This document shows positions 16,864-27,700 of a DNA stretch of 36,902 bases, piece by piece. A model generated the notes under the pieces. The model was not told the DNA's origin. It did not search any database and saw only the letters and a list, made by a program, of their open reading frames with translations. How positions within the stretch are numbered: the first letter of the stretch is position 1; every line of letters starts with the position of its first letter. Origin of the DNA: Streptococcus mitis (GTDB lineage: Bacteria > Bacillota > Bacilli > Lactobacillales > Streptococcaceae); assembly GCF_946190065.1 (NCBI RefSeq), contig NZ_CAMHZD010000022.1, positions 1 to 36,902 on the forward strand, read 5' to 3'. The translations under genes were made by a program, and so were the position numbers.

Positions 16864-18918
16864 TTAATTTCTTCTTACCAATTCCACCATATCATAAGGC
16901 AGGGTATTGGCAGCTTCCTTCAGAGAATAGTTCTCTAAGTTATTGACATTTTGTCGTAACTTCTTGGCATACTTGGTCGTAATCAATCGTTTTTCTTCAT
17001 ATTCGAATATCAACTTGCGCTCCAGATAATAGCCTCTCAGCATTTCATCGATATTGTTGGGTTTAACACGATTGATAACCCGTTCGACAAAGGCACCACT
17101 GGTGATAATAGCTGTTTCTCGGAGACGAGAATCCTGCATGAAGCTGATCAAGGAACTCTTGTAAACCCCTTTTAGATTCTCCAAACTTTCGATAATCATC
17201 TCTGTATTTTCTAGATAGAGCTCTGCAATTTGGTCATAGTCAAGGGCTCTGAGTTTCTGTGATTCTTCATTTTTCCAACTGCGAAAGGTCTTACCTAAGG
17301 TAAAGACTTCATGAAGGAGAAGACGTAAAATTCGCAAGGAAACAAGGAAATAATAGGTCAATCGTGAAGCAAACTTGCGATTGATACTTTGTTCCATGTT
17401 TTTCAAATAACGTTGGTAGACTCGATAGGCACGCTCACTCATCTTGTCCTCTTCGTAAGCCTGTTCTAATCCATCACTTTCAATACTGAGGATGAGAAGT
17501 TTCAAGGCCTCCCAGTCTTCTTGAGCCCCCTTATTTTCTTGATTCAGGATAAGGTTCTCTATTCGTCCATGGTAATTGTCAATAGCCGCATAGAGAGGGA
17601 GCTTATTTCTGGTATCTTCCAACTCTTTTTCCAACTCTATCGTTACTTCATTCAAAATGGCGATATGCATGAGATAGTCCTTGCTTTCTTCCTGTTCATC
17701 AGAAAGATGAGGCAAGACCACGAGGCCTGTTAAAAAGCTTACAAGCGTCACACCTGCGACAAGGAAAAGTAAGAGAGGATACTCCTGCTCTAGATTACTT
17801 GGTATCAGAAGAATCGTAGCAATCGACACCGTTCCCTTAACACCTGAGAAGGTCAAGAGAAGCATGTCCTTCATATACTTATTTAGTTTTTTCTTGAGAC
17901 GTCTGGTTCTATAGGCATAGTAGCCATAGATCATGACAAAACGAATGGCAAAGAGGACAAAGGTAAGGGCGACAAGAGATACCAATAACAGTAAGGGATT
18001 ATAGATTGGATTGGTCAAGATAGGCTCTGCTATCATTTCCAACTCCATCCCTAAAATCACAAAGACAGAACCGTTGAGCATAAAATTCACTGTATGCCAG
18101 ACCGTCTCGGTCACCGTATCCACTTGGGCTTCGAGGAGCGTAATTTTCTTAAAACGGCTTGCCTTTAAAATCCCAGCAACTACAACGGCAATAATCCCTG
18201 AAACGTGGACTTCTTCTGCTAGGAAGAAGGTCACCAGAGGCAAACTCAATTCTAATAAAAGTTCGCTGGCAATATCCGTTGCTCTCACACTCAGCAAGAA
18301 GCTATGTAGGAAACGGTTAGTCATGGCTGTTACAAATCCAATTAAAAAACCGCCTAGGATTGAAAAGATGAGCGAACTACTCGCTTGCCCAAGGGAAAAG
18401 GCTCCAGTTGTCCAGGCTGTCAAGGCAACCTGAAAGGCAACCAAACCAGATGCATCATTCAAGAGTCCTTCACCCTTAAGAATATTGGACACGCGCTTAG
18501 GAAAGCTAAACCGCTCCGAAAGAGAGGCAAAAGCCACCAAGTCCGTAGGGCCAAGAGCTGCCCCAACAGCCAAGCAAGCCGCCAAGGGAAGACTGAGCCA
18601 AAGAAGATGAGCCAAGCCACCCAAACTCAGGGTCGAGATGAAAATCACTGGAAATATGAGGTAAATAATGATTCGCCAGTGTTTTAAAATAGCTGTAATG
18701 TCCGCTTCTTCCGACTCTCGAAAAAGCAAGGGTCCGATAACCAGTGCTAAAAATAACTCTGTATTGAGATGAAAGTCGGTATTGGGTAAAAAGAGACCAA
18801 TCACGATTCCCAACAGAATTTGCACCAAAGGGAGAGGCAAAAAGGGTAGAAGCTTATTGGTTGTACTTGAGACAATCAAAACTAGTAAAAATAGGATAAG
18901 GTAAATCAGTAATTCCAC
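16864..18918 (-). CDS. CPA1-family Na+/H+ antiporter
   Basis: The 684-residue protein has about twelve N-terminal membrane segments (1-400) with CPA1/NhaP hallmarks GPTDLVAF (123-130) and EGLLNDASGLVAF (150-162), which hold the acidic ion-binding residues, and SGVKGTVS in a later segment. About 280 hydrophilic, mainly helical residues follow, a probable cytoplasmic regulatory tail. It should exchange Na+ or K+ for protons in pH and salt homeostasis. The start is GTG 18918, six bases after AGGAGG; no ATG is available nearby. It lies 11 bp after the 84-residue gene, in the same transcript. Confidence 0.92.
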   Translation of the reverse strand: MELLIYLILFLLVLIVSSTTNKLLPFLPLPLVQILLGIVIGLFLPNTDFHLNTELFLALVIGPLLFRESEEADITAILKHWRIIIYLIFPVIFISTLSLGGLAHLLWLSLPLAACLAVGAALGPTDLVAFASLSERFSFPKRVSNILKGEGLLNDASGLVAFQVALTAWTTGAFSLGQASSSLIFSILGGFLIGFVTAMTNRFLHSFLLSVRATDIASELLLELSLPLVTFFLAEEVHVSGIIAVVVAGILKASRFKKITLLEAQVDTVTETVWHTVNFMLNGSVFVILGMELEMIAEPILTNPIYNPLLLLVSLVALTFVLFAIRFVMIYGYYAYRTRRLKKKLNKYMKDMLLLTFSGVKGTVSIATILLIPSNLEQEYPLLLFLVAGVTLVSFLTGLVVLPHLSDEQEESKDYLMHIAILNEVTIELEKELEDTRNKLPLYAAIDNYHGRIENLILNQENKGAQEDWEALKLLILSIESDGLEQAYEEDKMSERAYRVYQRYLKNMEQSINRKFASRLTYYFLVSLRILRLLLHEVFTLGKTFRSWKNEESQKLRALDYDQIAELYLENTEMIIESLENLKGVYKSSLISFMQDSRLRETAIITSGAFVERVINRVKPNNIDEMLRGYYLERKLIFEYEEKRLITTKYAKKLRQNVNNLENYSLKEAANTLPYDMVELVRRN

Positions 18919-18929
18919 GCACGTCCTCC

Positions 18930-19184
18930 TTAATCTTTTCTACAACAGGATTCAAATATCTCCTTCTGCTCTTTGATTTTTTGGTCAATCTTGGAACAAT
19001 CTTTGTGCTCAATTTTTCTCTGGCACCGCTCCATTTCAAGAGCAACTAATTTTTTCTTGATTTTAAGCATTTTTTTGCTCATATGCGCTTGGTCTAACAC
19101 ACCTACTGCTCGTTCGTGGTGGGTTGATTCTACAAAATTCTGGCGCATGGCATCCAGCTTTTCACGTAGGTATTGTTTATCCAT
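18930..19184 (-). CDS. Small cysteine-containing helical protein, unknown function
   Basis: This 84-residue, strongly charged and probably all-helical protein has no signal peptide or membrane segment. It contains four cysteines, one in MERCQRK, one in HKDCSK and a CC pair in the C-terminal ESCCRKD. I do not recognise a family. Its ATG overlaps the end of the methyltransferase gene by 8 bp (ATGGATAA), which implies coupled translation, and the antiporter gene follows after 11 bp. Overlap on one side and tight spacing on the other support a real gene. The cysteine pattern could hint at metal or disulfide chemistry, but nothing shows this. Confidence 0.8.
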   Translation of the reverse strand: MDKQYLREKLDAMRQNFVESTHHERAVGVLDQAHMSKKMLKIKKKLVALEMERCQRKIEHKDCSKIDQKIKEQKEIFESCCRKD

Positions 19185-19734
19185 GTCTATATCTCTCTAA
19201 TTTTTCAATCATTACTAAAAATGGTGGGTTGTTGACTTGGTTTAAAGTTCGGTAAATTGCAGCTGTGTACTCTTGTTGGTTCAACTGGCTAACAAAATCC
19301 AAGACAGCATCCCTCTCTAGGTCTCCTCCTTCATGACCATAGTAGATCATGATGGCAATCCGTCCACCTTTGACAAGCAAATGACACAGCTTTTCTAATG
19401 CTTCAATCGTTGTCTGAGGTTGGGTAATGACTGACTTATCAGCTGACGGCAAATAGCCCAGATTAAAAATCCCTGCCTTGGCTTCTGTCACAAACTGGTT
19501 CAGTGTTTCATGACCTTGTAAAATCAACTGGGCATTTGTCATTCTAGCCTGGTCCAAACGCTCTTGGGTCTTCTCCAAGGCTTGTTCCTGAATATCAAAG
19601 GCATAGACTTGCTTAGCTAGCTTGGCCAGAAAAAGCGTGTCATGACCATTTCCCATAGTCGCATCCACTACGATATCATCCTGAGTTACAACCTCAGCCA
19701 AAAAATCATGTGCCATCTCAAGTGGTCTTTTCAT
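19177..19734 (-). CDS. mnmM: MnmM-type (YtqB) tRNA mnm5(s2)U34 methyltransferase
   Basis: This class I SAM-dependent methyltransferase of 185 residues has the SAM-binding motif VVDATMGNGHDT near the N-terminus, the acidic end of strand 2 (AFDIQ), a NLGYLPSADK motif IV region and IMIYYGHEGG downstream. This pattern is that of the YtqB family, shown in Bacillus and Staphylococcus to add the last methyl group of mnm5(s2)U34 in tRNA (MnmM). The frame extends to a TTG at 19740, but AGGAG followed by seven bases leads to ATG 19734. It overlaps the radical SAM gene by 17 bp; the ytqA-ytqB pairing is conserved in Firmicutes. Confidence 0.88.
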   Translation of the reverse strand: MKRPLEMAHDFLAEVVTQDDIVVDATMGNGHDTLFLAKLAKQVYAFDIQEQALEKTQERLDQARMTNAQLILQGHETLNQFVTEAKAGIFNLGYLPSADKSVITQPQTTIEALEKLCHLLVKGGRIAIMIYYGHEGGDLERDAVLDFVSQLNQQEYTAAIYRTLNQVNNPPFLVMIEKLERYRHG

Positions 19735-20665
19735 TTTCAAACTCCTGTTTTACAGCCTTGCATCCTTGCACGCTTCCGCGACGTCGCATTTCAGTTTCAA
19801 TAGCATTTAGCACTTCCCACTTATTGAGGCTCCACATAGGCCCAATCAGCATATCTCTAGGTGCATCTCCTGTGATTCGATGGATGACGATATGCTTGGG
19901 AATGATTTCCAGTTGGTCACAGATGACCTTGACATATTCGTCCTGACTCATCAGTTGCAAACGTCCCTCGTGGTAGTCCCGTTGCATACGCGTATTGGTC
20001 ATCAGGTGAAGCAAGTGCAATTTAATCCCTTGAATATCATTATCCGTAACACAGCGGCGTACATTTTCAATCATCATCTCATGGGTTTCACCAGGAAGTC
20101 CATTGATCAGATGGGAAACAATCTCAATCTTGGGATACTTTCTCAAACGCTTAACCGTTTCCACATACAATTCATAGGAGTGGGCGCGATTAATCAGGTC
20201 AGAGGTTGTTTCATAAGTAGTCTGCAAGCCCAATTCTACCGTCACATGCATGCGTTCCGATAACTCAGCCAAATATTCAATGGTTTCGTCTGGTAAACAG
20301 TCTGGCCGTGTCCCGATATTGATTCCTACTACACCTGGCTCGTTGATAGCCTGCTCATAGCGCTCTCGGATGACTTCCACCTTTTCATGGGTGTTGGTAA
20401 AATTTTGAAAATAAACCAGATACTTCTGAACATCCGGCCACTTGCGGTGCATAAAGTCAATTTCCTTATAAAATTGCTCACGGATAGGGGCGTCCGGTGC
20501 TACGATAGCATCTCCAGAACCAGAAACCGTACAAAAAGTACAGCCCCCATGAGCTACAGTTCCATCACGATTGGGACAGTCAAACCCCGCATCAATAGGG
20601 ACTTTAAAGGTCTTTTCTCCAAATAGTTTTCGATAATAATCATTCAAGGTATTATAAGATTTCAT
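19718..20665 (-). CDS. TIGR01212-family radical SAM protein (YtqA-like)
   Basis: The 315-residue protein has the radical SAM cysteine cluster spaced as in TIGR01212 (Cys30, Cys42, Cys45, in DCPNRDG and GGCTFC), then VGINIGTRPDCLPDE and the ELGLQTTYETT and HLINGLPGETHEMM blocks that are shared with Elp3-like radical SAM enzymes. Its reaction is not established; its constant partner mnmM suggests a wobble-uridine or related tRNA role. The frame runs upstream to ATG 20689, but a near-consensus promoter has its -10 box at 20678-20673, inside that extension, so ATG 20665 (MKSYNTLNDYY) is chosen. That start coincides with the predicted transcript start, so the message may be leaderless. Confidence 0.92.
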   Translation of the reverse strand: MKSYNTLNDYYRKLFGEKTFKVPIDAGFDCPNRDGTVAHGGCTFCTVSGSGDAIVAPDAPIREQFYKEIDFMHRKWPDVQKYLVYFQNFTNTHEKVEVIRERYEQAINEPGVVGINIGTRPDCLPDETIEYLAELSERMHVTVELGLQTTYETTSDLINRAHSYELYVETVKRLRKYPKIEIVSHLINGLPGETHEMMIENVRRCVTDNDIQGIKLHLLHLMTNTRMQRDYHEGRLQLMSQDEYVKVICDQLEIIPKHIVIHRITGDAPRDMLIGPMWSLNKWEVLNAIETEMRRRGSVQGCKAVKQEFENEKTT

Positions 20666-20672
20666 AACTTTC

Positions 20673-20701
20673 ATTATAACAGAAAACATCTACAATCTCA
20701 A
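20673..20701 (-). promoter_or_regulatory. Promoter of the radical SAM-mnmM-antiporter operon
   Basis: Minus strand: TTGAGA (20701 to 20696), 17-bp spacer ending in TGT, then TATAAT (20678 to 20673), that is a near-consensus -35 with an extended -10. Only 7 bases separate the -10 from ATG 20665, so transcription should start at or within two bases of the start codon. Confidence 0.75.
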
Positions 20702-20756
20702 AAGCCTGACTTTCCTATAAATTCCTCTGTTTCTCGTTTCCTTTAGCGATTTTTTA

Positions 20757-20765
20757 TGATACAAT
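20757..20765 (+). promoter_or_regulatory. Extended -10 promoter of the DUF3397 gene
   Basis: TGATACAAT (20757-20765) lies directly against the first possible ATG (20766). The -35 region (about 20737-20742, TTTCCT) is poor. Predicted start near 20772, exactly the second ATG. Confidence 0.55.
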
Positions 20766-20771
20766 ATGGAT

Positions 20772-21125
20772 ATGATTTTAATGAAATTAGCATCTATTTT
20801 ATTATTGATACTGACCTTAGTAGTCTGCATTATCATAACCAAACTTTTTAGATTAAAAAAACTAGGACGAAACTTTGCGGATTTGGCTTTTCCAGTCTTG
20901 GTATTTGAGTACTACCTAATCACAGCTAAAACCTTTACCCATAATTTCCTCCCTAGGCTGGGACTAGCCCTCTCACTCCTAGCCATTATTCTCGTTTTTT
21001 TCTTCCTTTTGAAAAAACGCAGCTTTTACTATCCTAAATTCATCAAATTCTTCTGGCGTGCAGGATTCTTATTAACCCTTGTCATGTATATCGAGATGAT
21101 TGTTGAATTGTTTACTCAGAAATAA
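20772..21125 (+). CDS. DUF3397 membrane protein
   Basis: A small integral membrane protein of about 117 residues with four predicted membrane segments, matching the DUF3397 layout (conserved FADLAFPVLVFEYYLIT in the middle). Function unknown. Three in-frame ATG codons exist at 20766, 20772 and 20781, none with a Shine-Dalgarno sequence. The -10 box ends at 20765, so 20766 cannot be on the transcript as a start; 20772 coincides with the predicted transcription start, and 20781 would have a 9-base leader. It is divergent from the radical SAM operon and ends at a strong terminator. Confidence 0.82.
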   Translation: MILMKLASILLLILTLVVCIIITKLFRLKKLGRNFADLAFPVLVFEYYLITAKTFTHNFLPRLGLALSLLAIILVFFFLLKKRSFYYPKFIKFFWRAGFLLTLVMYIEMIVELFTQK

Positions 21126-21137
21126 AAAACTAAATCT

Positions 21138-21184
21138 AAAACACCTCAATCAAACTAAATACAGTGATTGAAGTGTTTTTCTTT
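21138..21184. terminator. Terminator of the DUF3397 gene, probably bidirectional
   Basis: A 15-bp stem with one G-T pair (21138-21152 with 21165-21179), loop of 12, followed by TTTTTCTTT on the plus strand and by an AT-rich run on the other. It lies between two converging genes. Confidence 0.88.
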
Positions 21185-21203
21185 ATCTATTTTTCAATAA
21201 TTT

Positions 21204-21512
21204 CTATTTACTCTCTTTATCAGGAAAGAGATAACCAATACCTACACAAGCTAGTACACCTGCTCCAATTACCAAGCCACTTGAAATTGGCAAAAGGTCC
21301 AAAGTCGCATTTGCGATGATAAAGGCAATAATCAAACACATCAGACTAGCCTTGTAGTCTTTTTTCAAAAGATTCTCTAGAGTGAAAAAGAGGAACAAGC
21401 CTACCGGAATCAATGACCAAAGGTTAATGTCCAAGGTTGGCCAGTCAACAGAACCAAAATACAATACTGTCGCTGCTGCTAGTAAAAATACAATCCCCAA
21501 TAATTTTTTCAT
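21204..21512 (-). CDS. LiaF/LiaI-like small membrane protein
   Basis: The 102-residue protein has four hydrophobic segments in two pairs (about 3-21, 30-44, 55-72, 78-95), a short basic loop ENLLKKDYKAS and the hydrophobic N-terminal pattern KKLLGIVFLLAAATVLYFG. This is like the LiaF-like transmembrane region found in cell-envelope stress proteins, but the C-terminal LiaF domain is absent. ATG 21512 follows GGAG. A TATAAT box at 21557-21552 with a weak TTGTTC -35 gives a leader of about 33 nt. A single-gene unit; function unproven. Confidence 0.75.
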   Translation of the reverse strand: MKKLLGIVFLLAAATVLYFGSVDWPTLDINLWSLIPVGLFLFFTLENLLKKDYKASLMCLIIAFIIANATLDLLPISSGLVIGAGVLACVGIGYLFPDKESK

Positions 21513-21551
21513 TTGTTTATCTCCAATTTCTTTATATCCTTTATAAAAAAC

Positions 21552-21580
21552 ATTATAGCTGAGAATTGTTTCAAGAACAA
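21552..21580 (-). promoter_or_regulatory. Promoter of the LiaF-like gene
   Basis: Minus strand: TTGTTC (21580 to 21575), 17-bp spacer, TATAAT (21557 to 21552). The -35 is weak. Confidence 0.5.
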
Positions 21581-21661
21581 GCTCTGTTGCCTATCTGGTC
21601 TCTATCTCGGTCTAAGTGGTTGAAGAGTTAAGATAAAATAAGGAAACAGGGGAAAACTATC

Positions 21662-21707
21662 TTCCAAATAAAAAGGAATTAAGCAACCAAACGCTACTTA
21701 ATTCCTT
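21662..21707 (-). terminator. prtA terminator
   Basis: An 11-bp perfect stem (21673-21683 with 21697-21707, AAGGAATTAAG/CTTAATTCCTT), loop of 13, followed on the minus strand by TTTTATTTGG. It lies about 80 bases after the prtA stop. Confidence 0.8.
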
Positions 21708-21788
21708 AAAATTATCTCATCACCACACTATCTCATCTCAGTACACAAACCATTTTGCTATATCTTTTCTATAGCTTTTGTCCTAATC

Positions 21789-24700
21789 TTAATCTTTTTT
21801 CTTCAATCCAAGAAGTACTCCTACTATAAACAATATTCCAGCAATGAATGGTGTAAGACCTTCTCTAACTGTTCCGGTTTTTGGCAACCTATCATTGTTA
21901 GTAGTTGATTTACTATCAATATTGGTATGTTTATTATCTATGTTCTCTGGTTCATTAAGATAAACTTCCTTCTTATTTTCAAAGTTTTTATCATTTTCAT
22001 CAGGAACTGTAATTTTGACATCCTTAGTTGAATCAGATCTTTGACTTTCATCTAATTGACTATAATTTACTTGTACAGGAACTGTAGTTTTAACATCTTT
22101 AGTTGAATCAGATTTGTGTGAATGATTTTCTCTTTGTAAATTCTCCTGTTTGTAACTTTGATTTAATTGGTTATGATTTGCTTGCACCTTATCTTTCTTT
22201 TTGGATACATCAAAAGTAGGTTTATTTTCCTCCTCCTTTTTCTCCTCTATTTTCTTGAATACAGGTTTTATAAGGGTATCTTTTGATAGATTAATAACAT
22301 AACCAGCATCTTTTTTCCCTTCGACACCAGAAATTTCCCAGCCATCAAATTGATATCCTTCTTCTAATTCACCCTTATAGACAGGTAAAATGAAATCTTC
22401 TTCCGACACTATCGTTGAACTCATTTCTTTTCCATTTTGAATGGTCACAGTCACCGTATGAGGTTTTAATTCGCTCATCTCTCCCGTATCTTTGTTTAAA
22501 ATGAATTCTTTTACGGTCGTATTTCTTGCAAAATCTTTTACAACAATCTTAATGTTTAGTGTCTTATCTGTTAGTTGTTTAATATCATCAAATGATTTGT
22601 ATTCTTTTCCATTTACATAAATATGTTTATCTTGAATCTCACCATCGAATCCATTATTTCTTTTATCATTGATGTTAAAGACTACAGATTTTCCGTCAGC
22701 ATATTCGATACTAGTATTTCCCTTAGGATCAATGTTTACTTCTGGTTTAACATTATCATATAAAAATTGATAGTGTACTCCAACCGCTTTCGCATTCAAA
22801 TCGCTATAGCCAGTTTGAAGATAAACATTTCCATCCATATCTGTTACCTTATCTGGGAATCCGTTTGCTTTATAGTCTTTCATTCCCCAGTCCATGATGT
22901 CACCGTCTTTAACATTAAGCTTAATGTTAAAATCTCTAGTGTTATCAATGTGTAAATCTCCATAGATTAAATAATTATCTACAACCGATTCATTAACTCT
23001 CAACTCCCAGTTAAAACCACCCTTATCAGAAATCTTACCTCTTAAATGGAATTCTGGATTTCGTACATAAATTTTATTAGATTTAGATGGATTAAAGTAG
23101 TTCTTGTCCATTGAAAGATTTACTGGTTTTGCATCAATAAATAACGTAGAGCCATCTTCTTTTATAGCTTCTACATTGGACTTATCCTCTCCAGTGTACT
23201 CTTTACCATCCTTACCAAATAATACAAGTTTAGAAGGATCTGTTACAAGATTTCCATCTTTATCGATTGCCTCCCCTTTATCATTCATTTTAAAGGTAAA
23301 CACTTGATATCTTACAATGTTAAAGCCGTCCAAAGCCGACATTAATACAGCTTGAGTACTTCTTCCATCTTCAACATTTCTACTATCAGTATAAATTATT
23401 TTTTCTGAAAGGACTCTTAGATTAGGATTGGTCTTTTGTATTTTTGCTATATCTTCCTTGCTATAGACTCCATTTCCTTCTAACATATCCGTTTTTCCAG
23501 GATTATAGGTAGTCACTTTTAGTGCATAGCCTTTTCTTAGAATGATGTTGTCTTTTAACAGATATTGTTGTTTTTCTGAATCAGAATAGATTTTACCAGA
23601 TTCCATTTCCGTTAAATTGTTTGGTTTGTTTTTTGAAAGATCTCCTTCTCCTAATTCTATTACATTCCCATAACTTGATGCATACGGATATTCTGCTTTA
23701 GTTTCCTTATTTTTATCAGGCATTCTAATTTTAGTTTCAGCTTTTATCTGATCATCATCTTTAACAAAGAATCTCATATCTCCTGCAAAAGCTAATCCAT
23801 CCACAATATCATTAATATTAGCGTATAAATCAAATGTCATCGTTTTTGAGCGGGAATCATACTTGGTCGTTTTGATTTCTATCGATTTATAGTTATTTCC
23901 ATAGTATACCTTGGCATTTTTAGAAACATTACTTATCTTTCCAAGAATTTCAAAGTGTCCATCTTTAGACGGGCTTAGAACACCATAAATTTTTGATTTG
24001 ATTTCGTCAAGTTTTTCAGTTTCATATTCTAAGGCGCTACCATCGTCATAAGCAATGATATTTCCCTTATCATCGTATTTATAATCGTATTCTTCTGTCC
24101 TCTTACCAGTTTCACTTGTAAAGTCATCAACTTCTCTAAATTTCTTTTTAATGAGTTTCTTTAAGTCTTTGCTTTCAAACTCTCTAATTGTTGAAATCGT
24201 TTTATGAATAGTCAAGCTAGATTTTTCTTCGATAGACTCTTCATTGTCTTGATGATTTTCTTCCTCAGTTGTATCTTTTTTAAGACTATCCTCTTTTCTA
24301 TTTTCTAAATTTTTAAATTTAGATTCGGCAATCTCTCCAAGCTTTTGGTATTTAGATGAATCTTGATCAGGATCTACTAGATAATAGGAAATCATCCCCT
24401 TTTCATCAGCATGATCATCAAATTTAATTCTATGAATCTTTGTGAAATTGCTAGAGCCATCTAATGCAATGACTTCAATGATTTTTCCTCTTAAATCTCC
24501 TGCACCATTAATTTCATAAATGGTATTTCCGTCTTTGTCAAGTTTTCTATTTCTTCCTTGACCCTCACCTGCATAAGTTACTTCAAGATTTTTCTCAACC
24601 TCTCCATCTTCATTAACCAGAGCAGCGCCAGCATACCAAACTTCGTTGGCAATCTCATCAAATTTTTCAGGATGTTCTTTTTGATCTCTCGCAAATAGGG

Positions 24701-27700
24701 TTTCATTCTTGTATTGATCTTTTACCTTGTGATAAGTATCCTTTGTGATCAGCTTAATTTTTTCAGGATTTGAAAAATCAATCGAAACAATCTTAGGGGC
24801 TGTGTTATCAATTTTTACAGGAATATAGGAAACCTGCCATGGGTAATCCTTGGTTAATCTATATTTAAATTTATAGAAATATTGACCTTCTGCAATCGGT
24901 TCAAATTGACCTCTTATCTTAGTAGCTGGATCTTGCTTATCATTACTTTCTGGTGCATTTTCTTCTCTACCTCTAGGGTTATAGATGAGTCCATCCCATT
25001 TCAAGTCACCCCAAACTTTTAGTTTAGAAGATTTGATTCCCTTTGCATCATTTCTTTTAGAGTTTAAAATTCCTTTAATAAAGTGTTCTCTCGAAATGAC
25101 TTTTAAGTCAATTTGATTTTCTCCCTCTTTATTTGTATTTACTATTGAAATCAATCCTTCTTCTGCACTTCTTAATACAAGTGGAGAAGGTGTTAATCCT
25201 CTTTCAAGTTGGGCATCTTGAGGATTTCCATTTGAATCTAAAGGATAAATTTTGGCAATATTAGAACCACTTGATGATGGTGCGTTGATCCCTTCGTTAT
25301 TGAAAGCAAACAATTCTGGATTTTGATCTAGGGATGTTGTATTTTTATCTTTTCTATTTTGTATAACTCCTGCTGGATTAAATTTATCTATACCATGTTC
25401 TCCACCAATCCCCTTATTTAAGGTTCCTGGAATTTTTGGTTTACCATCATCATCATAACCTTCCATTGTTTTTGATTTTGATCCTTCTTCCCAGGCCCAT
25501 TTATCAAGGATTGGTTCCTTGTTCCAATCCCCAGCAAATCCCATTAGGGGCATTGATAAAGATGGTTGGAAATTTATTTTCTTCCCGTTGGAGTTCAGAG
25601 CTTCCATTTCTTCCACTGACTCAAAATGAATAAATGATTCTACAAATTTATTTTTATTTTTAGCCTCTCCAACGTTTATAACCGCATTTAAATCAAAGCT
25701 AGAGTTTGGGCTTATAGTGAAAGTATCATGCTCAAATGTGATATTTGCTCCTTTAATTTTTTCTGGGTGAATTTCTGGAACAATTTGCTTCCCATCTGGG
25801 GATTTTTCGTCTTTATATGTTTCATCCAGTTTTAGTCTATCAGTTAGAGAATCTGTAGTTATCGCTGATGCTGAAACTTTAAAGGTCAAAGGTCTGTTTG
25901 ATGTATTGTGAAGCTTAATTGTAAAGTATTTTTTATCTCCTTTTATTTCTTTAAGAGAAATAGAACCATAAGAGTTTACCAAACCTTTAGAATCCTTGTT
26001 TTGGAAAGTCGCTACGACTTCATTTCTCAAAGCATTGGCAACATTAATTAGCCCTGCTCCCTGTTGTCTAGGTGATGCAAAGTACTGACTTTTTTCTTTC
26101 CAAGAAGTCGCATCCATCATAGGGCGTGCAGTATTTTGTAGGGCTATTTTTGTAAGACTTGTAAGGTCTATTTTGTCATCTCCTTCAAGATTTTTCAAGG
26201 CAGGTCTTTCAAGCATTTCCTTTAACTTAGGTCTGATCAAAACAGTAGAAGCTGCTACGATTGGAGTTGCCATACTAGTTCCTGACATATAGCCATAAGT
26301 TGATTTCCCATTAATGACATTGAGAGTGGATTTAATATTTTTACCTGGCGCTGAGACATCAGGCTTTAAAAGCAAATCTGTTCTCGGTCCCCAAGATGTA
26401 GATCCTGCTGGAACTATGACATCTTCTTTATACAATTCTTTGTCTGTGTCAGGTGCAAACTTAAAGTCAATCTCTTTTTCGTCACCTACATTCGGTTTAT
26501 TAGAATTATAGCTTGCCATATCGATTGGATAGTATTGCTCCAATTTATCTTTGAAATCTTCCTTATTATTTCTTTTAACTTCAGTTTTTTTATCAGGATT
26601 AATCATGTTCCATAGCTTTACACCATCATCTCCTGAAATTGAAAATACTTGACTTTTAGTCCCTTCATCCGCTTCATATCCCATGGCTGGAAGCTCTGTC
26701 CAATTATCTCTGTTATAGTAATTGACAGTATTTACAACCATAATGGCGCGTGCGCCCTTATCCGTTGCTCTTTTAAAAGCATTTTTTAAATCCTTGGTAT
26801 AAATTCGATCCATTACTGCAATTTTGCCCTTAAGATCCAATCCTATCAAATCTTGGTCTTGACCCTTGCCTATATATACAAAGTTTAATTTACTAGGAGC
26901 TTTTGAACCGTCTTCATTTGTTGTGATTTTATTCTTATCGAAAAAGGCCCCTATATTTCTGTATTTAAAATTTTCTCCACCTATGTTGACTTTATCAAAC
27001 TCAACTGTCTGATTTTTAGCAGAAGCGACCGCTATCGCATCTTCATGTGCTGCAGTTCGCGTTACATTTCCAGTATCTGTCATTTTCAGATTATTATTTG
27101 CCACTAAATCCCATGAAGAACTTGAAGCAGAAGCCGCATAGTTACCCGTAGCTACAACCATTGGAATGCCTGCTTTTCTTAACGCTCTAATAGCTTCCCA
27201 ATATTTCTCACCTACAAGACCTGTTCCTGTAAAGCCAGATGATACCGAAACAACATCGACATTGTGTTTGATCGAATCTTCAATAGCATGAAACATTGTT
27301 TCATCCCCTGCGAAGCCAGATCCTGCGTCAGAGTACATTTTATAAGAGAAGATCTGTGCATTAGGAGCAATTCCATCTATTCCGTTAAAGTTTTTAATGT
27401 CTTTTTCAGTATCATTTCCCGCAAGAATCCCTGCAATATGCATCCCATGTGGATCAAAATAATCGCTCCCATCATCAGCCTTTTCTACAGTTATTTTACC
27501 ACCATTATAATAATTGAAAGCATGAGGGATTTTATCACTCAACCAGAAATTTTTATCAGTACCTTTTAAATCTTCTTTTTTAAATCTCATTGAGCCTTTA
27601 GCATCATCATCAATCCTCATGGCCTTATGCCTATAATCTGTCCCGGTATCGATATTTGAAATGACCATACCTCTACCATCAAAATTTTTACCAAATGGAG

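Noticed and set aside
20666-20689. ATG 20689 as start of the radical SAM protein
   Set aside because: The frame from there runs through the -10 box of a near-consensus promoter, and the extra residues do not fit the family start.
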